From an uncultured Treponema sp. (GTDB lineage: Bacteria > Spirochaetota > Spirochaetia > Treponematales > Treponemataceae): 5,693 nt of DNA. The first letter of the stretch is position 1; the number at the start of each line of letters is the position of its first letter. The DNA is taken from assembly GCA_905372205.1 (NCBI GenBank), contig CAJPOH010000078.1, positions 1 to 5,693 of the forward strand. Direction: 5' to 3'. Both the position numbers and the translations under genes were made by a program. The notes under the pieces are model-generated. The model was not told where the DNA came from. It saw nothing but the letters and a program-made list of their open reading frames with translations, and ran no database searches. Positions 1-5,693 of the stretch are shown here, piece by piece.

Positions 1-1
1 A

Positions 2-49
2 CATAATATCATTATTTTTGCCTTTCTGGCATTCTCGCTATTTTGTTGT
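2..49 (+). other. Lipoprotein signal peptide core and lipobox of the A2M protein
   Basis: Visible residues 1-16 read HNIIIFAFLAFSLFCC, followed by SEKD. This is a hydrophobic stretch of about 12 residues ending at adjacent cysteines C15 (44-46) and C16 (47-49), then a polar, acidic mature start. It matches a type II (lipoprotein) signal, with processing by Lsp and lipidation of one of the two cysteines. C16 gives Leu at -3 (L-F-C-C), which fits the lipobox best at that position. C15 would give Ser-Leu-Phe before it. Large side chains next to the cleavage site are atypical for Proteobacteria and better tolerated in spirochaete lipoboxes. The positively charged n-region and Met are cut off by the window edge. 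Confidence 0.8.
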
Positions 50-3000
50 AGTGAAAAAGATAGCTTTCTAACAGAATCTTATGAAAGCATCGAGAGCATT
101 TCGTCATCAAGCATTGCAAGACTTGACCCAATCAAGATTGTGTTTTTAGAAGATGTAAAATACAAAGACAATGCAAAAAAAGCCATTATTTTCAGTCCAC
201 GCCTAGACGGTTCATACAGCTTTGTTGATGATAGAACATTTGTTTTTTCTCCTTCCTCTCCTTACGAGGGAGGAAGTGAAATTAAAATGTCAGTGGATAT
301 AGGACTTTTAGTCGATGGGAAGAAAGGCGAAAAAGGTTTTATTAAAAACTTTCTTGTCTCTCCTGCTCACTTTTATGTTGACTTTGAGCCAATCAAGATT
401 GAAAAAGACGGAAACATAGAAATTGCAGGCACTGTAGAATCTGATATTCCTATTGACACAGAGCTTCTTAAAAAAGCGTTCAGTGTAAAAAGAGAAGATG
501 GTAAAGATGCTAAGGATGTCTCCATCGATGTGGTTCAAGATGGGGAAAGCTCTTCGTATTTTCTTTCTATCAAAGGCATAAAGAAGGAAGATCATGATGT
601 TTCCTATATTGTTTCCTACGACATGACTAGTTTAGATGCTCAAGATAAGGATTCTAAAACATTCAGTGTATTGGGAAAAAATAATTTTGAAATTACTTCA
701 TATAAGGTGGAAAATGGGAACACTGTAGCTGTTAGTTTTTCAGAACAATTAGACAAATCTCAAGATTTTAGCACTTTAATTTCCATGGTTAGTGAGACAG
801 ATTTCACTTGCTACTTAAAAGCAGAAAAAAACATATTAAAGCTTTATAACAACGTTTCTTCATGGCCAGATAATATTCAAGTTACCATCTTAAAAGGTGC
901 AAGAAGTGCAAATGGGCAGTTTTCAAAAAATGACTATACGTTTGTTTTAAAAGATTCGTTTGATATTCCAACAGTCCAGTTTGAAACAAAAGGAAACATA
1001 GTGCCTTCAAAGGACAATGCAATAGTTTTACTTAAAACCAAAAACATAAAAGGCATATACATGCGTGCCATAAATGTGTATGGGCATAATATGCTTCAAT
1101 TCTTTCAAGAAAATGCATTAGGAGAAGAACACTACCTTGAACCCGTTGGAGAGCCTTGCTGGGAAGGTAGCTTTCAGTTTGAATGGAAAGACGACATGAA
1201 AAATCGTGAGGTAGTGAGAGCTGTAGACATCACAGAGTTAGTGAAAAAGTTTCCTACAGGAATGTTCAATCTTCAAGTTGCTTTCTCAAAAGAAGATAGT
1301 ATGTATAAGCCTAAAAACCCTGAAACTGACTTTTCTCATCTTCCTTTTCCTCAAGCAAAGTTTTACTCATCTTCATGGGAAGCACAAAATGAATATTGGA
1401 ATAAACACAGAGCAGCTATAGAAAATAATAATTTTTGGTCTCAAAGAAATAATCCATGCCATCCAGCTTTTTATCTTGCATCATATAATTACGACTTAGT
1501 TGCTAAAAAAGATATTTTAGTTTCAAACATATCTTTAATGGCAAAAAAAGATGTTATGGGGGCGATCTCTGCTAGAGTATGCGACATAAGAACAGGCAAG
1601 ATGGTTGAAGGAGCAAATGTTAAAATCTTTAGCTTTGCTCAACGTGAAATTGCAAATAGCAAAACAAACAAAGAAGGTGTTACTATTTTTGAAAATGCAA
1701 AAGATGCTTTTTTTCTTCAAGCAGAAAAAGATGGAAGCTTTGCATATCTCAAAGTAAATGAAGGCTCTGAAATGTCAACAGCTCATTTCGCTGTTGATGG
1801 AGAGATTTCAAAGGAAGGACTTAAAGGCTACATATATGGAGAGCGTGGCATTTGGCGACCAGGAGACGATATCCATTTATGCTTTATACTACAAGATGCA
1901 AAAAATACGCTTCCTAAAGATATTCCATTAGAGTTTACACTTTCTGATGTTCTTTCAACAGAAGTTGATCGTCAAATACTTAATTCTTCAATTGGAGGAA
2001 TATATAGGATTGACACAAAAACAGCTCAAGATGCAAAAACTGGCACATACACTGCAAGAGTCAAACTAGGTGGCAATGTTTGGCAAAAAGACATAAAAAT
2101 CGAAAGCATTATTCCAAATAGGCTTTTTGTAAATCTTGAACCAGATAGCTATCTAAAAAATGGAAATAATAGCATAACTCTTTCTAGCCAATGGTTACAC
2201 GGTGCTAAAGCTTCTCATCTTAAAGCAGAGCTTGATGCAAGATATGTCATTGACCAAAATCCATTTAAAGACTACAAGCAATATTCTTTTATTGCTTACC
2301 ACAATAACTTTTCTAACACGAATGAAAGATTGTGGCAAGGTTCTTTGGATGAAGCAGGAGTTGCTAACATTAGGTTACCCATAAATATAGAAAAAGCACC
2401 GGGAAAATTAAAAGCAGTGTGTGAAACAAGGGTATATGAAAATTCAGGAGTCTTTTCAACTGAAAATAAAGTCTTAGATTTTTCTCCATACCCTGCTTAT
2501 GTTGGTTTTCTCCTTCCAAAAAGTGATGATTATTATAGAGATGATCTTCTGTATACAGACAAAGATAACACAGTAAGCTTTGTAGTTCTTGACAAAGATG
2601 GGAACTTAATTAAACAGAATAGGAAAATTTCCATTGATGTATATCGTCTTGATTGGAAATGGTGGTGGGAAGGAGATGCTTATACAGAGAGTGTTTATTC
2701 TTCTAGTTCTTCTATCACTAATAAAATAAGTGCCAGAATTGAAACCGTTGATGGAAGAGGAAAGTGGTCTTTCAACATAAAGGATGAAGACTGGGGACGA
2801 TATCTACTAGTTGCAAAAGATGAAGAAGGTGGGCATGTAGCATCAAGTGTTTTTTATGTGGACACTCCCTATTGGTCAGCTCGCTCTTCAGGCGAAGCTG
2901 GGGCAGAAACAATCCTAGTTTTGCAGTCAGAAAAAGAAAAATATAAAACTGGAGAAGAGGTGCAAGTTTCCTTTCCATCAGCTAAAGATTCCTTTGCATA

Positions 3001-5515
3001 CATAACACTAGAAAAAGCTGGCAAGGTGATAGAACACAAGGTTATTAGGGGAACTGGAGAGAATTGCAAATATACTTTCAAAGCTACAGAGAGCATGACA
3101 CCCAATGTTTATGTCCACGTTAGTTTGGTTCAACCATATAAGAACGTAAAAAATAGTCTTCCAATAAGGCTTTATGGTGTAGTCCCTATAAAAATAGAAG
3201 ATGAAAAAAGCCATCTTTCTCCTATTATTTTAGTGAAAGATAGATTTGAAGCAAACAAAAAAAATAGCTTTAACGTAAAAGAACAAAATGGCAGAAAAAT
3301 GTTTTTCACTGTTGCTGTAGTTGATGAGGGGTTACTTGGCATTAATAATTTTAAGATGCCAAACCCATGGAATCATTTTTATAGGAAAGAGGCATCATCT
3401 TTAGCATCTTATGATATGTTTAATTCTATTAGTGGTGCATTTAATGGAAGAATTGAAACTCTTCTTGCAATTGGAGGCTCTGGCTTTGAAGAAGAAGCAG
3501 AAGGCGGAAGCAAAAAAGCTGAACGTTTTAAGAGTGTTGCTCTTCTCTTAGGTCCATATCAACTAGATGCAAAACAAGAAAAAACTATTGAATTTGAAAT
3601 GCCACAATATATGGGTGCTGTGCGTCTTATGCTAGTAGCAACAGAAGGTGTAAGCTATGGAGTTAAAGAAGAAAGCGTTAAAGTTACGAGTCCTTTAATA
3701 GTTCTTCCTACATTTCCAAGAACTCTAGGAATTGGAGAGGATATGGAAGTGCCTATTACAGTGTTTAATGGCACAGAAAAGCAAGCAAACATAAAGGTTA
3801 GTCTTAAAGGCGAAGGTTCCATTTCAATGAATCAAGAAAAGACCGTCACCGTTGGGGCTTTGCAAAATGAGATGATAAGCTTTAATGTAAAAGCAGAGAA
3901 AAAGGGAAAAACTACATTCACTATTGAAGGACGAGGAAGTTCTTCATTAAAAGCAACATCTTCCATAGAAATAGATACCCTTTCTCGTGGCACTCCTTAT
4001 ATAAACATGAAAAATGAGCTATTACAGGGGCAAGAAGAAAAAGTATTGACTATTGACTTGCCTGGCGAAGAAGGAACTAGAGAGCTTTCACTTGAAATTT
4101 CTCGCTTTCCTTCCTTAGGGCTTGAGAACCGTCTTTCATACCTTCTTGAATATCCATCAGGATGTTTGGAGCAAATCACCTCAAAAGCTTTCTCACAGCT
4201 TTATTTACCAAAGTTTTTAGAACTTCAGACTGAAGAAGCAGAAAAACGAAAAGAAAGTATTACATCTGTGTTACAAAGATATCCTTCTTATCAAACATCA
4301 AGTGGAGGTTTTTCGTATTGGCCTCAAAGAAATGATGTATCTTCTTGGGCAAGCATTTATGCCTTTCATTTTATGGTCGAAGCTAAAAAAATGGGCTTTA
4401 GTGTTGAAGATTCTTTATATAAAAAATCGCTTGAATATCAAAGCTTGCAAGCAAAATCTTGGGTGCCAGGCTATAGAAATAACCCAGAAACCCAAGCCTA
4501 CCGTCTTTATGTTTTAGCTTTAGCAGGACGTGGTGATTTACAATCTATGAATAAATTCAGAACATCTGATGAACTCTCTCACCTAGCCTCCTCTCTTTTA
4601 GCTAACGCTTATATCCTTTTAGGAAAAAGAGATGTTGGAAAAAATCTTGTTTCTAATTTATCACTTCATTTTGAACATAATAAACGAGGACTACAAAATT
4701 ATGCCTCTTCTTTGCGTGATGTAGCCATGCAGTTACAAACTTACACATTGCTAGAAGAAAGAAATGACAAAGTTAATAATTGTATTTTAGCTTTGGCAGG
4801 GGCTAGTAGCTCAGGAGAATATCTTTCTACTAATGAAATTGCAAACATTTTGATAGCTTTAGCTCCTTATTATAATTACAAAAAATCTTCATCTCTCAAT
4901 GTAGCTGTTTCAACTAAAAATGAAAAACAAGATATTGTATTAAAAATGACTAGCAAAGTATTGCCTCTTAAAATTACAAAGGAAAATACTCAAAGCGTAA
5001 AAATAAAAAATCTAAATGATGAATCCCTTTATATTAGCTTGTTAGCAAAGTCAACATTGCCTCAGGGAAGCGAAAAAAGAGAAGAAAAGGGAGGGCTTTC
5101 CTTAGATGTTAGCTATATGAAAAGCAATAGAGATTCAAATATTGATGATCCCAAAAATCTTAATATGGAAATAATTGATTTAACGGATATCAAAAAAGGT
5201 GATAGATTCTTTGTTTTTGTTAAAGCAAAAAACAAAAGCAATGTGAAACTTGACGATCTGGTTTTGAGTTTGCCAATTCCTACTGGCTTAGAAATTTCTA
5301 ACAACAGAATAGTAGACATTTCTACAACTAGACAAAATTATGATTATCAAGACATACAAGACACACATATATACACATATTTTTCTCTTTCAAGTGGAGA
5401 AGAAAAGCAATTTATGTTTGAAGCAACTAGTGTATACGAAGGAAAATATTATCTTCCTTCTGTTGTACTAGAATCTATGTATGATCCAGCTTATAGGGCT
5501 GTTTTTACAAATTAA
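2..5515 (+). CDS. Alpha-2-macroglobulin family lipoprotein with intact thioester (5' end cut by window edge)
   Basis: This is a large envelope protein of the bacterial A2M family (COG2373, E. coli YfhM type), inferred to trap proteases covalently in the periplasm or at the cell surface. The frame is open from base 2 to TAA, 1837 visible residues, longer than E. coli YfhM (about 1650). Order of parts: lipoprotein signal (1-16); Ser-rich linker (28-37); N-terminal Ig-like domains (about 36-440) of the long Bacteroidetes-like form, with FSEQLD and LQFFQEN signatures; NNPCHPAF (484-491); MG-type domain (about 523-600); A2M_N with GERGIWRPGD (613-622); a Trp-rich segment (W885, W887-889); A2M_N_2/BRD (about 971-1120) with VVDEGLL around D1108; A2M/MG7 (about 1175-1260) containing LLLGPYQL and MPQYMGAVRLM; thioester domain (about 1373-1640) with C1388-L-E-Q1391 and GGFSYWPQ (1435-1442); MG10-type C-terminus (about 1700-1837) with MYDP at 1826. 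No frameshift is seen. The start codon is off the left edge, probably by only a few codons. The GTG at 140 is rejected because it would delete the signal peptide and split an Ig-like domain. Family assignment is very secure; the biological target is unknown. Confidence 0.96.
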   Translation, partial: HNIIIFAFLAFSLFCCSEKDSFLTESYESIESISSSSIARLDPIKIVFLEDVKYKDNAKKAIIFSPRLDGSYSFVDDRTFVFSPSSPYEGGSEIKMSVDIGLLVDGKKGEKGFIKNFLVSPAHFYVDFEPIKIEKDGNIEIAGTVESDIPIDTELLKKAFSVKREDGKDAKDVSIDVVQDGESSSYFLSIKGIKKEDHDVSYIVSYDMTSLDAQDKDSKTFSVLGKNNFEITSYKVENGNTVAVSFSEQLDKSQDFSTLISMVSETDFTCYLKAEKNILKLYNNVSSWPDNIQVTILKGARSANGQFSKNDYTFVLKDSFDIPTVQFETKGNIVPSKDNAIVLLKTKNIKGIYMRAINVYGHNMLQFFQENALGEEHYLEPVGEPCWEGSFQFEWKDDMKNREVVRAVDITELVKKFPTGMFNLQVAFSKEDSMYKPKNPETDFSHLPFPQAKFYSSSWEAQNEYWNKHRAAIENNNFWSQRNNPCHPAFYLASYNYDLVAKKDILVSNISLMAKKDVMGAISARVCDIRTGKMVEGANVKIFSFAQREIANSKTNKEGVTIFENAKDAFFLQAEKDGSFAYLKVNEGSEMSTAHFAVDGEISKEGLKGYIYGERGIWRPGDDIHLCFILQDAKNTLPKDIPLEFTLSDVLSTEVDRQILNSSIGGIYRIDTKTAQDAKTGTYTARVKLGGNVWQKDIKIESIIPNRLFVNLEPDSYLKNGNNSITLSSQWLHGAKASHLKAELDARYVIDQNPFKDYKQYSFIAYHNNFSNTNERLWQGSLDEAGVANIRLPINIEKAPGKLKAVCETRVYENSGVFSTENKVLDFSPYPAYVGFLLPKSDDYYRDDLLYTDKDNTVSFVVLDKDGNLIKQNRKISIDVYRLDWKWWWEGDAYTESVYSSSSSITNKISARIETVDGRGKWSFNIKDEDWGRYLLVAKDEEGGHVASSVFYVDTPYWSARSSGEAGAETILVLQSEKEKYKTGEEVQVSFPSAKDSFAYITLEKAGKVIEHKVIRGTGENCKYTFKATESMTPNVYVHVSLVQPYKNVKNSLPIRLYGVVPIKIEDEKSHLSPIILVKDRFEANKKNSFNVKEQNGRKMFFTVAVVDEGLLGINNFKMPNPWNHFYRKEASSLASYDMFNSISGAFNGRIETLLAIGGSGFEEEAEGGSKKAERFKSVALLLGPYQLDAKQEKTIEFEMPQYMGAVRLMLVATEGVSYGVKEESVKVTSPLIVLPTFPRTLGIGEDMEVPITVFNGTEKQANIKVSLKGEGSISMNQEKTVTVGALQNEMISFNVKAEKKGKTTFTIEGRGSSSLKATSSIEIDTLSRGTPYINMKNELLQGQEEKVLTIDLPGEEGTRELSLEISRFPSLGLENRLSYLLEYPSGCLEQITSKAFSQLYLPKFLELQTEEAEKRKESITSVLQRYPSYQTSSGGFSYWPQRNDVSSWASIYAFHFMVEAKKMGFSVEDSLYKKSLEYQSLQAKSWVPGYRNNPETQAYRLYVLALAGRGDLQSMNKFRTSDELSHLASSLLANAYILLGKRDVGKNLVSNLSLHFEHNKRGLQNYASSLRDVAMQLQTYTLLEERNDKVNNCILALAGASSSGEYLSTNEIANILIALAPYYNYKKSSSLNVAVSTKNEKQDIVLKMTSKVLPLKITKENTQSVKIKNLNDESLYISLLAKSTLPQGSEKREEKGGLSLDVSYMKSNRDSNIDDPKNLNMEIIDLTDIKKGDRFFVFVKAKNKSNVKLDDLVLSLPIPTGLEISNNRIVDISTTRQNYDYQDIQDTHIYTYFSLSSGEEKQFMFEATSVYEGKYYLPSVVLESMYDPAYRAVFTN
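1826..2110 (+). other. A2M_N (MG2-type) domain within the A2M protein
   Basis: Residues about 609-703 carry the family hallmark GERGIWRPGD, equivalent to the D/ERGxYRPGE motif that opens A2M_N domains. It is followed by alternating beta strands (IHLCFILQD, IPLEFTLSD, GTYTARVKLGG) and ends near IKIESIIPNRL. The domain is structural, part of the MG scaffold that carries the bait region and the thioester domain. Boundaries are approximate, set from motifs by eye. Confidence 0.85.
2912..3360 (+). other. Bait-region-associated domain (A2M_N_2/BRD) within the A2M protein
   Basis: Residues about 971-1120 start with ILVLQSEKEKYKTGEEVQV and contain the TPNVYVHVSLVQP stretch and LPIRLYGVVPIKIE. They end at FTVAVVDEGLLGINNF, with D1108 and E1109. 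The VVDEGLL motif is the bacterial counterpart of the AVDxSVLL motif that precedes the bait region in animal A2M. The PNPWNHFY segment immediately after it is also characteristic of the long bacterial A2M form. Confidence 0.85.
3473..3523 (+). other. Charged Gly/Glu/Lys linker, candidate bait region
   Basis: Residues 1158-1174 read GGSGFEEEAEGGSKKAE, a flexible low-complexity stretch with no predicted strand pattern. It lies between the VVDEGLL-containing BRD and the MG7 domain that starts at RFKSVALLLGP. In animal A2M the protease-cleaved bait region occupies this same interval. The stretch offers Lys/Arg and Glu sites to proteases of several specificities. The location and composition are seen in the sequence; its role as bait is inference. 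Confidence 0.45.
3524..3780 (+). other. A2M domain (MG7) within the A2M protein
   Basis: Residues about 1175-1260 carry the conserved pattern of this domain: FKSVALLLGPYQL, then KTIEFEMPQYMGAVRLMLVATEG, then VTSPLIVLPTFPRTLGIGEDM and a strand ending in VFNGT. The domain directly follows the candidate bait linker and precedes the region leading to the thioester domain, the same order as in complement C3, human A2M and E. coli YfhM. Confidence 0.88.
4118..4920 (+). other. Thioester-containing domain (TED) with CLEQ motif
   Basis: Residues about 1373-1640 form an all-helical domain beginning LGLENRLSYLLEYPSG. The thioester motif is Cys1388 (4163-4165), Leu, Glu, Gln1391 (4172-4174), matching the C-x-E-Q signature whose Cys and Gln side chains form the internal thioester. 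GGFSYWPQ (1435-1442) followed by SWASIYAFHFMVEAKKMGF is the typical second TED signature, and TQAYRLYVLALAGRGD (from T1497) a further helix. No His is seen near Q1498, roughly where C3 carries its catalytic His, so an A2M-like preference for lysine amines rather than hydroxyls is possible but unproven. Confidence 0.93.
5099..5512 (+). other. C-terminal MG10-type domain of the A2M protein
   Basis: Residues about 1700-1837 contain SLDVSYM, then IKKGDRFFVFVKAKNKS, LVLSLPIPTGLEI and the closing YLPSVVLESMYDPAYRAVFTN. The 'GD.. V.. / lPiPtGlE / P.v..EsMYdP' pattern is the usual ending of bacterial A2M proteins. This confirms that the C-terminus is complete and in frame. In the family this domain packs against the thioester domain and helps shield it until activation. 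Confidence 0.85.
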
Positions 5516-5526
5516 TTTTATTACTT

Positions 5527-5545
5527 AGAGGGGATAGCAACCTCT
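5527..5545 (+). terminator. Weak hairpin after the A2M stop codon
   Basis: AGAGG (5527-5531) pairs with CCTCT (5541-5545) across a 9-base loop, and is followed by TTAATAAT. The stem is only 5 bp and the T tract is broken, so at best this is a weak or partial intrinsic terminator. It could also act as an attenuator or mRNA-end structure, or be chance. Confidence 0.2.
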
Positions 5546-5558
5546 TTAATAATAGTGT

Positions 5559-5565
5559 AGGGGAG
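5559..5565 (+). promoter_or_regulatory. Strong Shine-Dalgarno site of the downstream gene
   Basis: AGGGGAG lies 4 bases before the ATG at 5570, with further purines (AAG) in the spacer. It decides the start of the downstream gene in favour of ATG 5570. The out-of-frame ATG at 5578 opens a frame that stops after nine codons. Confidence 0.75.
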
Positions 5566-5569
5566 AAGT

Positions 5570-5693
5570 ATGGATAAATGTACTTTCAAAAAAGAAATAG
5601 GGCTTGAAAACTTTGTAGCCTTGGTTGGTTTTTTAGCTTTCTTTATAACTATAGGAAGCATTATGGGTGGAGTTAATATGATGAAAACTATGA
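5570..5693 (+). CDS. Putative integral membrane protein, N-terminal fragment (3' end cut by window edge)
   Basis: Forty-one codons are visible, starting at an ATG with a good Shine-Dalgarno sequence. The protein begins MDKCTFKKEIGLEN, a charged cytoplasm-type N-terminus. A hydrophobic helix follows at about residues 14-34 (FVALVGFLAFFITIGSIMGG), then VNMMKTM. The helix lacks a signal peptidase or lipobox site and the Gly-rich GSIMGG turn favours a membrane-spanning segment of a polytopic protein. I do not recognise the family with confidence from this fragment. It does not look like PbpC, the usual A2M partner, which normally starts with a short basic tail and one Leu-rich anchor. It lies 54 bases after the A2M stop on the same strand and may share its transcript. 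Confidence 0.75.
   Translation, partial: MDKCTFKKEIGLENFVALVGFLAFFITIGSIMGGVNMMKTM

Larger units (their letters stand above)
5516..5569. other. 54-base intergenic gap between the A2M gene and the downstream membrane-protein gene
   Basis: The gap is AT-rich and holds a short inverted repeat (5527-5545) and a G-rich ribosome binding site (5559-5565). No convincing sigma-70 promoter is visible: TTTAAT at 5545-5550 resembles a -10 box, but nothing close to TTGACA lies at the right distance. The short same-strand spacing allows cotranscription with the A2M gene, but does not prove it. Confidence 0.6.

Noticed and set aside
140..142. GTG as start codon of the large gene
   Set aside because: It lies inside a beta strand of the first Ig-like domain, after an in-frame signal peptide, and has no Shine-Dalgarno sequence just upstream.
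128..401. 13-base direct repeat CCAATCAAGATTG at 128-140 and 389-401
   Set aside because: Both copies encode Pro-Ile-Lys-Ile in domain-edge strands; a third PIKI occurs near 3184 with different codons. This is probably coincidence or domain similarity rather than a DNA element.
308..595. Minus-strand open frame of 95 codons
   Set aside because: It is fully inside the A2M coding sequence with no recognisable motif; it looks like an antisense shadow. The same applies to the other short minus-strand frames at 1535-1720, 2772-3214, 3997-4179 and 5113-5319.
2202..2384. Short plus-strand open frames at 2202-2384 and 4302-4517 in another frame
   Set aside because: They overlap conserved A2M domains, lack a Shine-Dalgarno sequence and give Leu/Lys-rich translations with no family resemblance.
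2642..2720. Trp- and Ser-rich stretch (WKWWWE, then SSSSS) as a low-complexity anomaly or frameshift
   Set aside because: A comparable Trp cluster followed by a Ser-rich segment is a normal feature of long bacterial A2M proteins, and the frame continues cleanly on both sides.
5521..5550. Possible sigma-70 promoter for the downstream gene (TTACTT ... TTTAAT)
   Set aside because: The -10-like box is acceptable but the -35-like box matches TTGACA at only two positions; AT-rich DNA gives such matches by chance.
5578..5606. Alternative ATG at 5578 for the downstream gene
   Set aside because: It is out of frame with the membrane-protein frame, ends at a TGA after nine codons and is further from the Shine-Dalgarno site.

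Overview
The window is almost entirely one very large gene on the + strand. It encodes a bacterial alpha-2-macroglobulin (A2M) lipoprotein with an intact thioester motif. The reading frame is open from the first complete codon (base 2) to a TAA at 5513-5515, giving 1837 visible residues. The true start codon lies just off the left edge, because the visible N-terminus is already the hydrophobic core of a lipoprotein signal peptide ending in two cysteines. A GTG at 140 is in frame but lies inside a beta strand of the first Ig-like domain, so it is very unlikely to be the start. Residue numbers below count the codon at bases 2-4 as residue 1.

Layout: 2-49, lipoprotein signal and lipobox; about 107-1820, a series of Ig-like/macroglobulin (MG) domains of the long, Bacteroidetes-like A2M type; about 1826-2110, the A2M_N (MG2-type) domain with a GERGIWRPGD motif; about 2912-3360, the bait-region-associated domain (A2M_N_2/BRD) with a VVDEGLL motif; about 3473-3523, a charged Gly/Glu/Lys linker placed like a bait region; about 3524-3780, the A2M/MG7 domain; about 4118-4920, the thioester domain with Cys-Leu-Glu-Gln; about 5099-5512, the C-terminal MG10-type domain ending in MYDP. 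A 54-base intergenic gap (5516-5569) follows. It holds a short inverted repeat and a strong Shine-Dalgarno sequence. A second + strand gene begins at 5570 and runs off the right edge; its 41 visible residues are a short charged N-terminus and a membrane helix.

Organism: the DNA is AT-rich and the lysine-, serine- and glutamate-rich protein has a signal peptide of Gram-negative/spirochaete lipoprotein type, so a diderm bacterium is likely. The A2M architecture resembles the long form common in Bacteroidetes. The strong Shine-Dalgarno site before the second gene and the relaxed Phe-Cys-Cys lipobox would also fit a spirochaete such as Treponema. This placement is inference and cannot be settled from the window.

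Function: A2M lipoproteins are thought to sit in the periplasm or on the envelope and trap invading proteases. Cleavage of the bait region triggers a conformational change that exposes the thioester, which then links covalently to the protease. The usual partner gene, pbpC (penicillin-binding protein 1C), is not seen immediately downstream. Whether it lies upstream is outside the window. I see no mobile element, CRISPR array, RNA gene or clearly novel system here.
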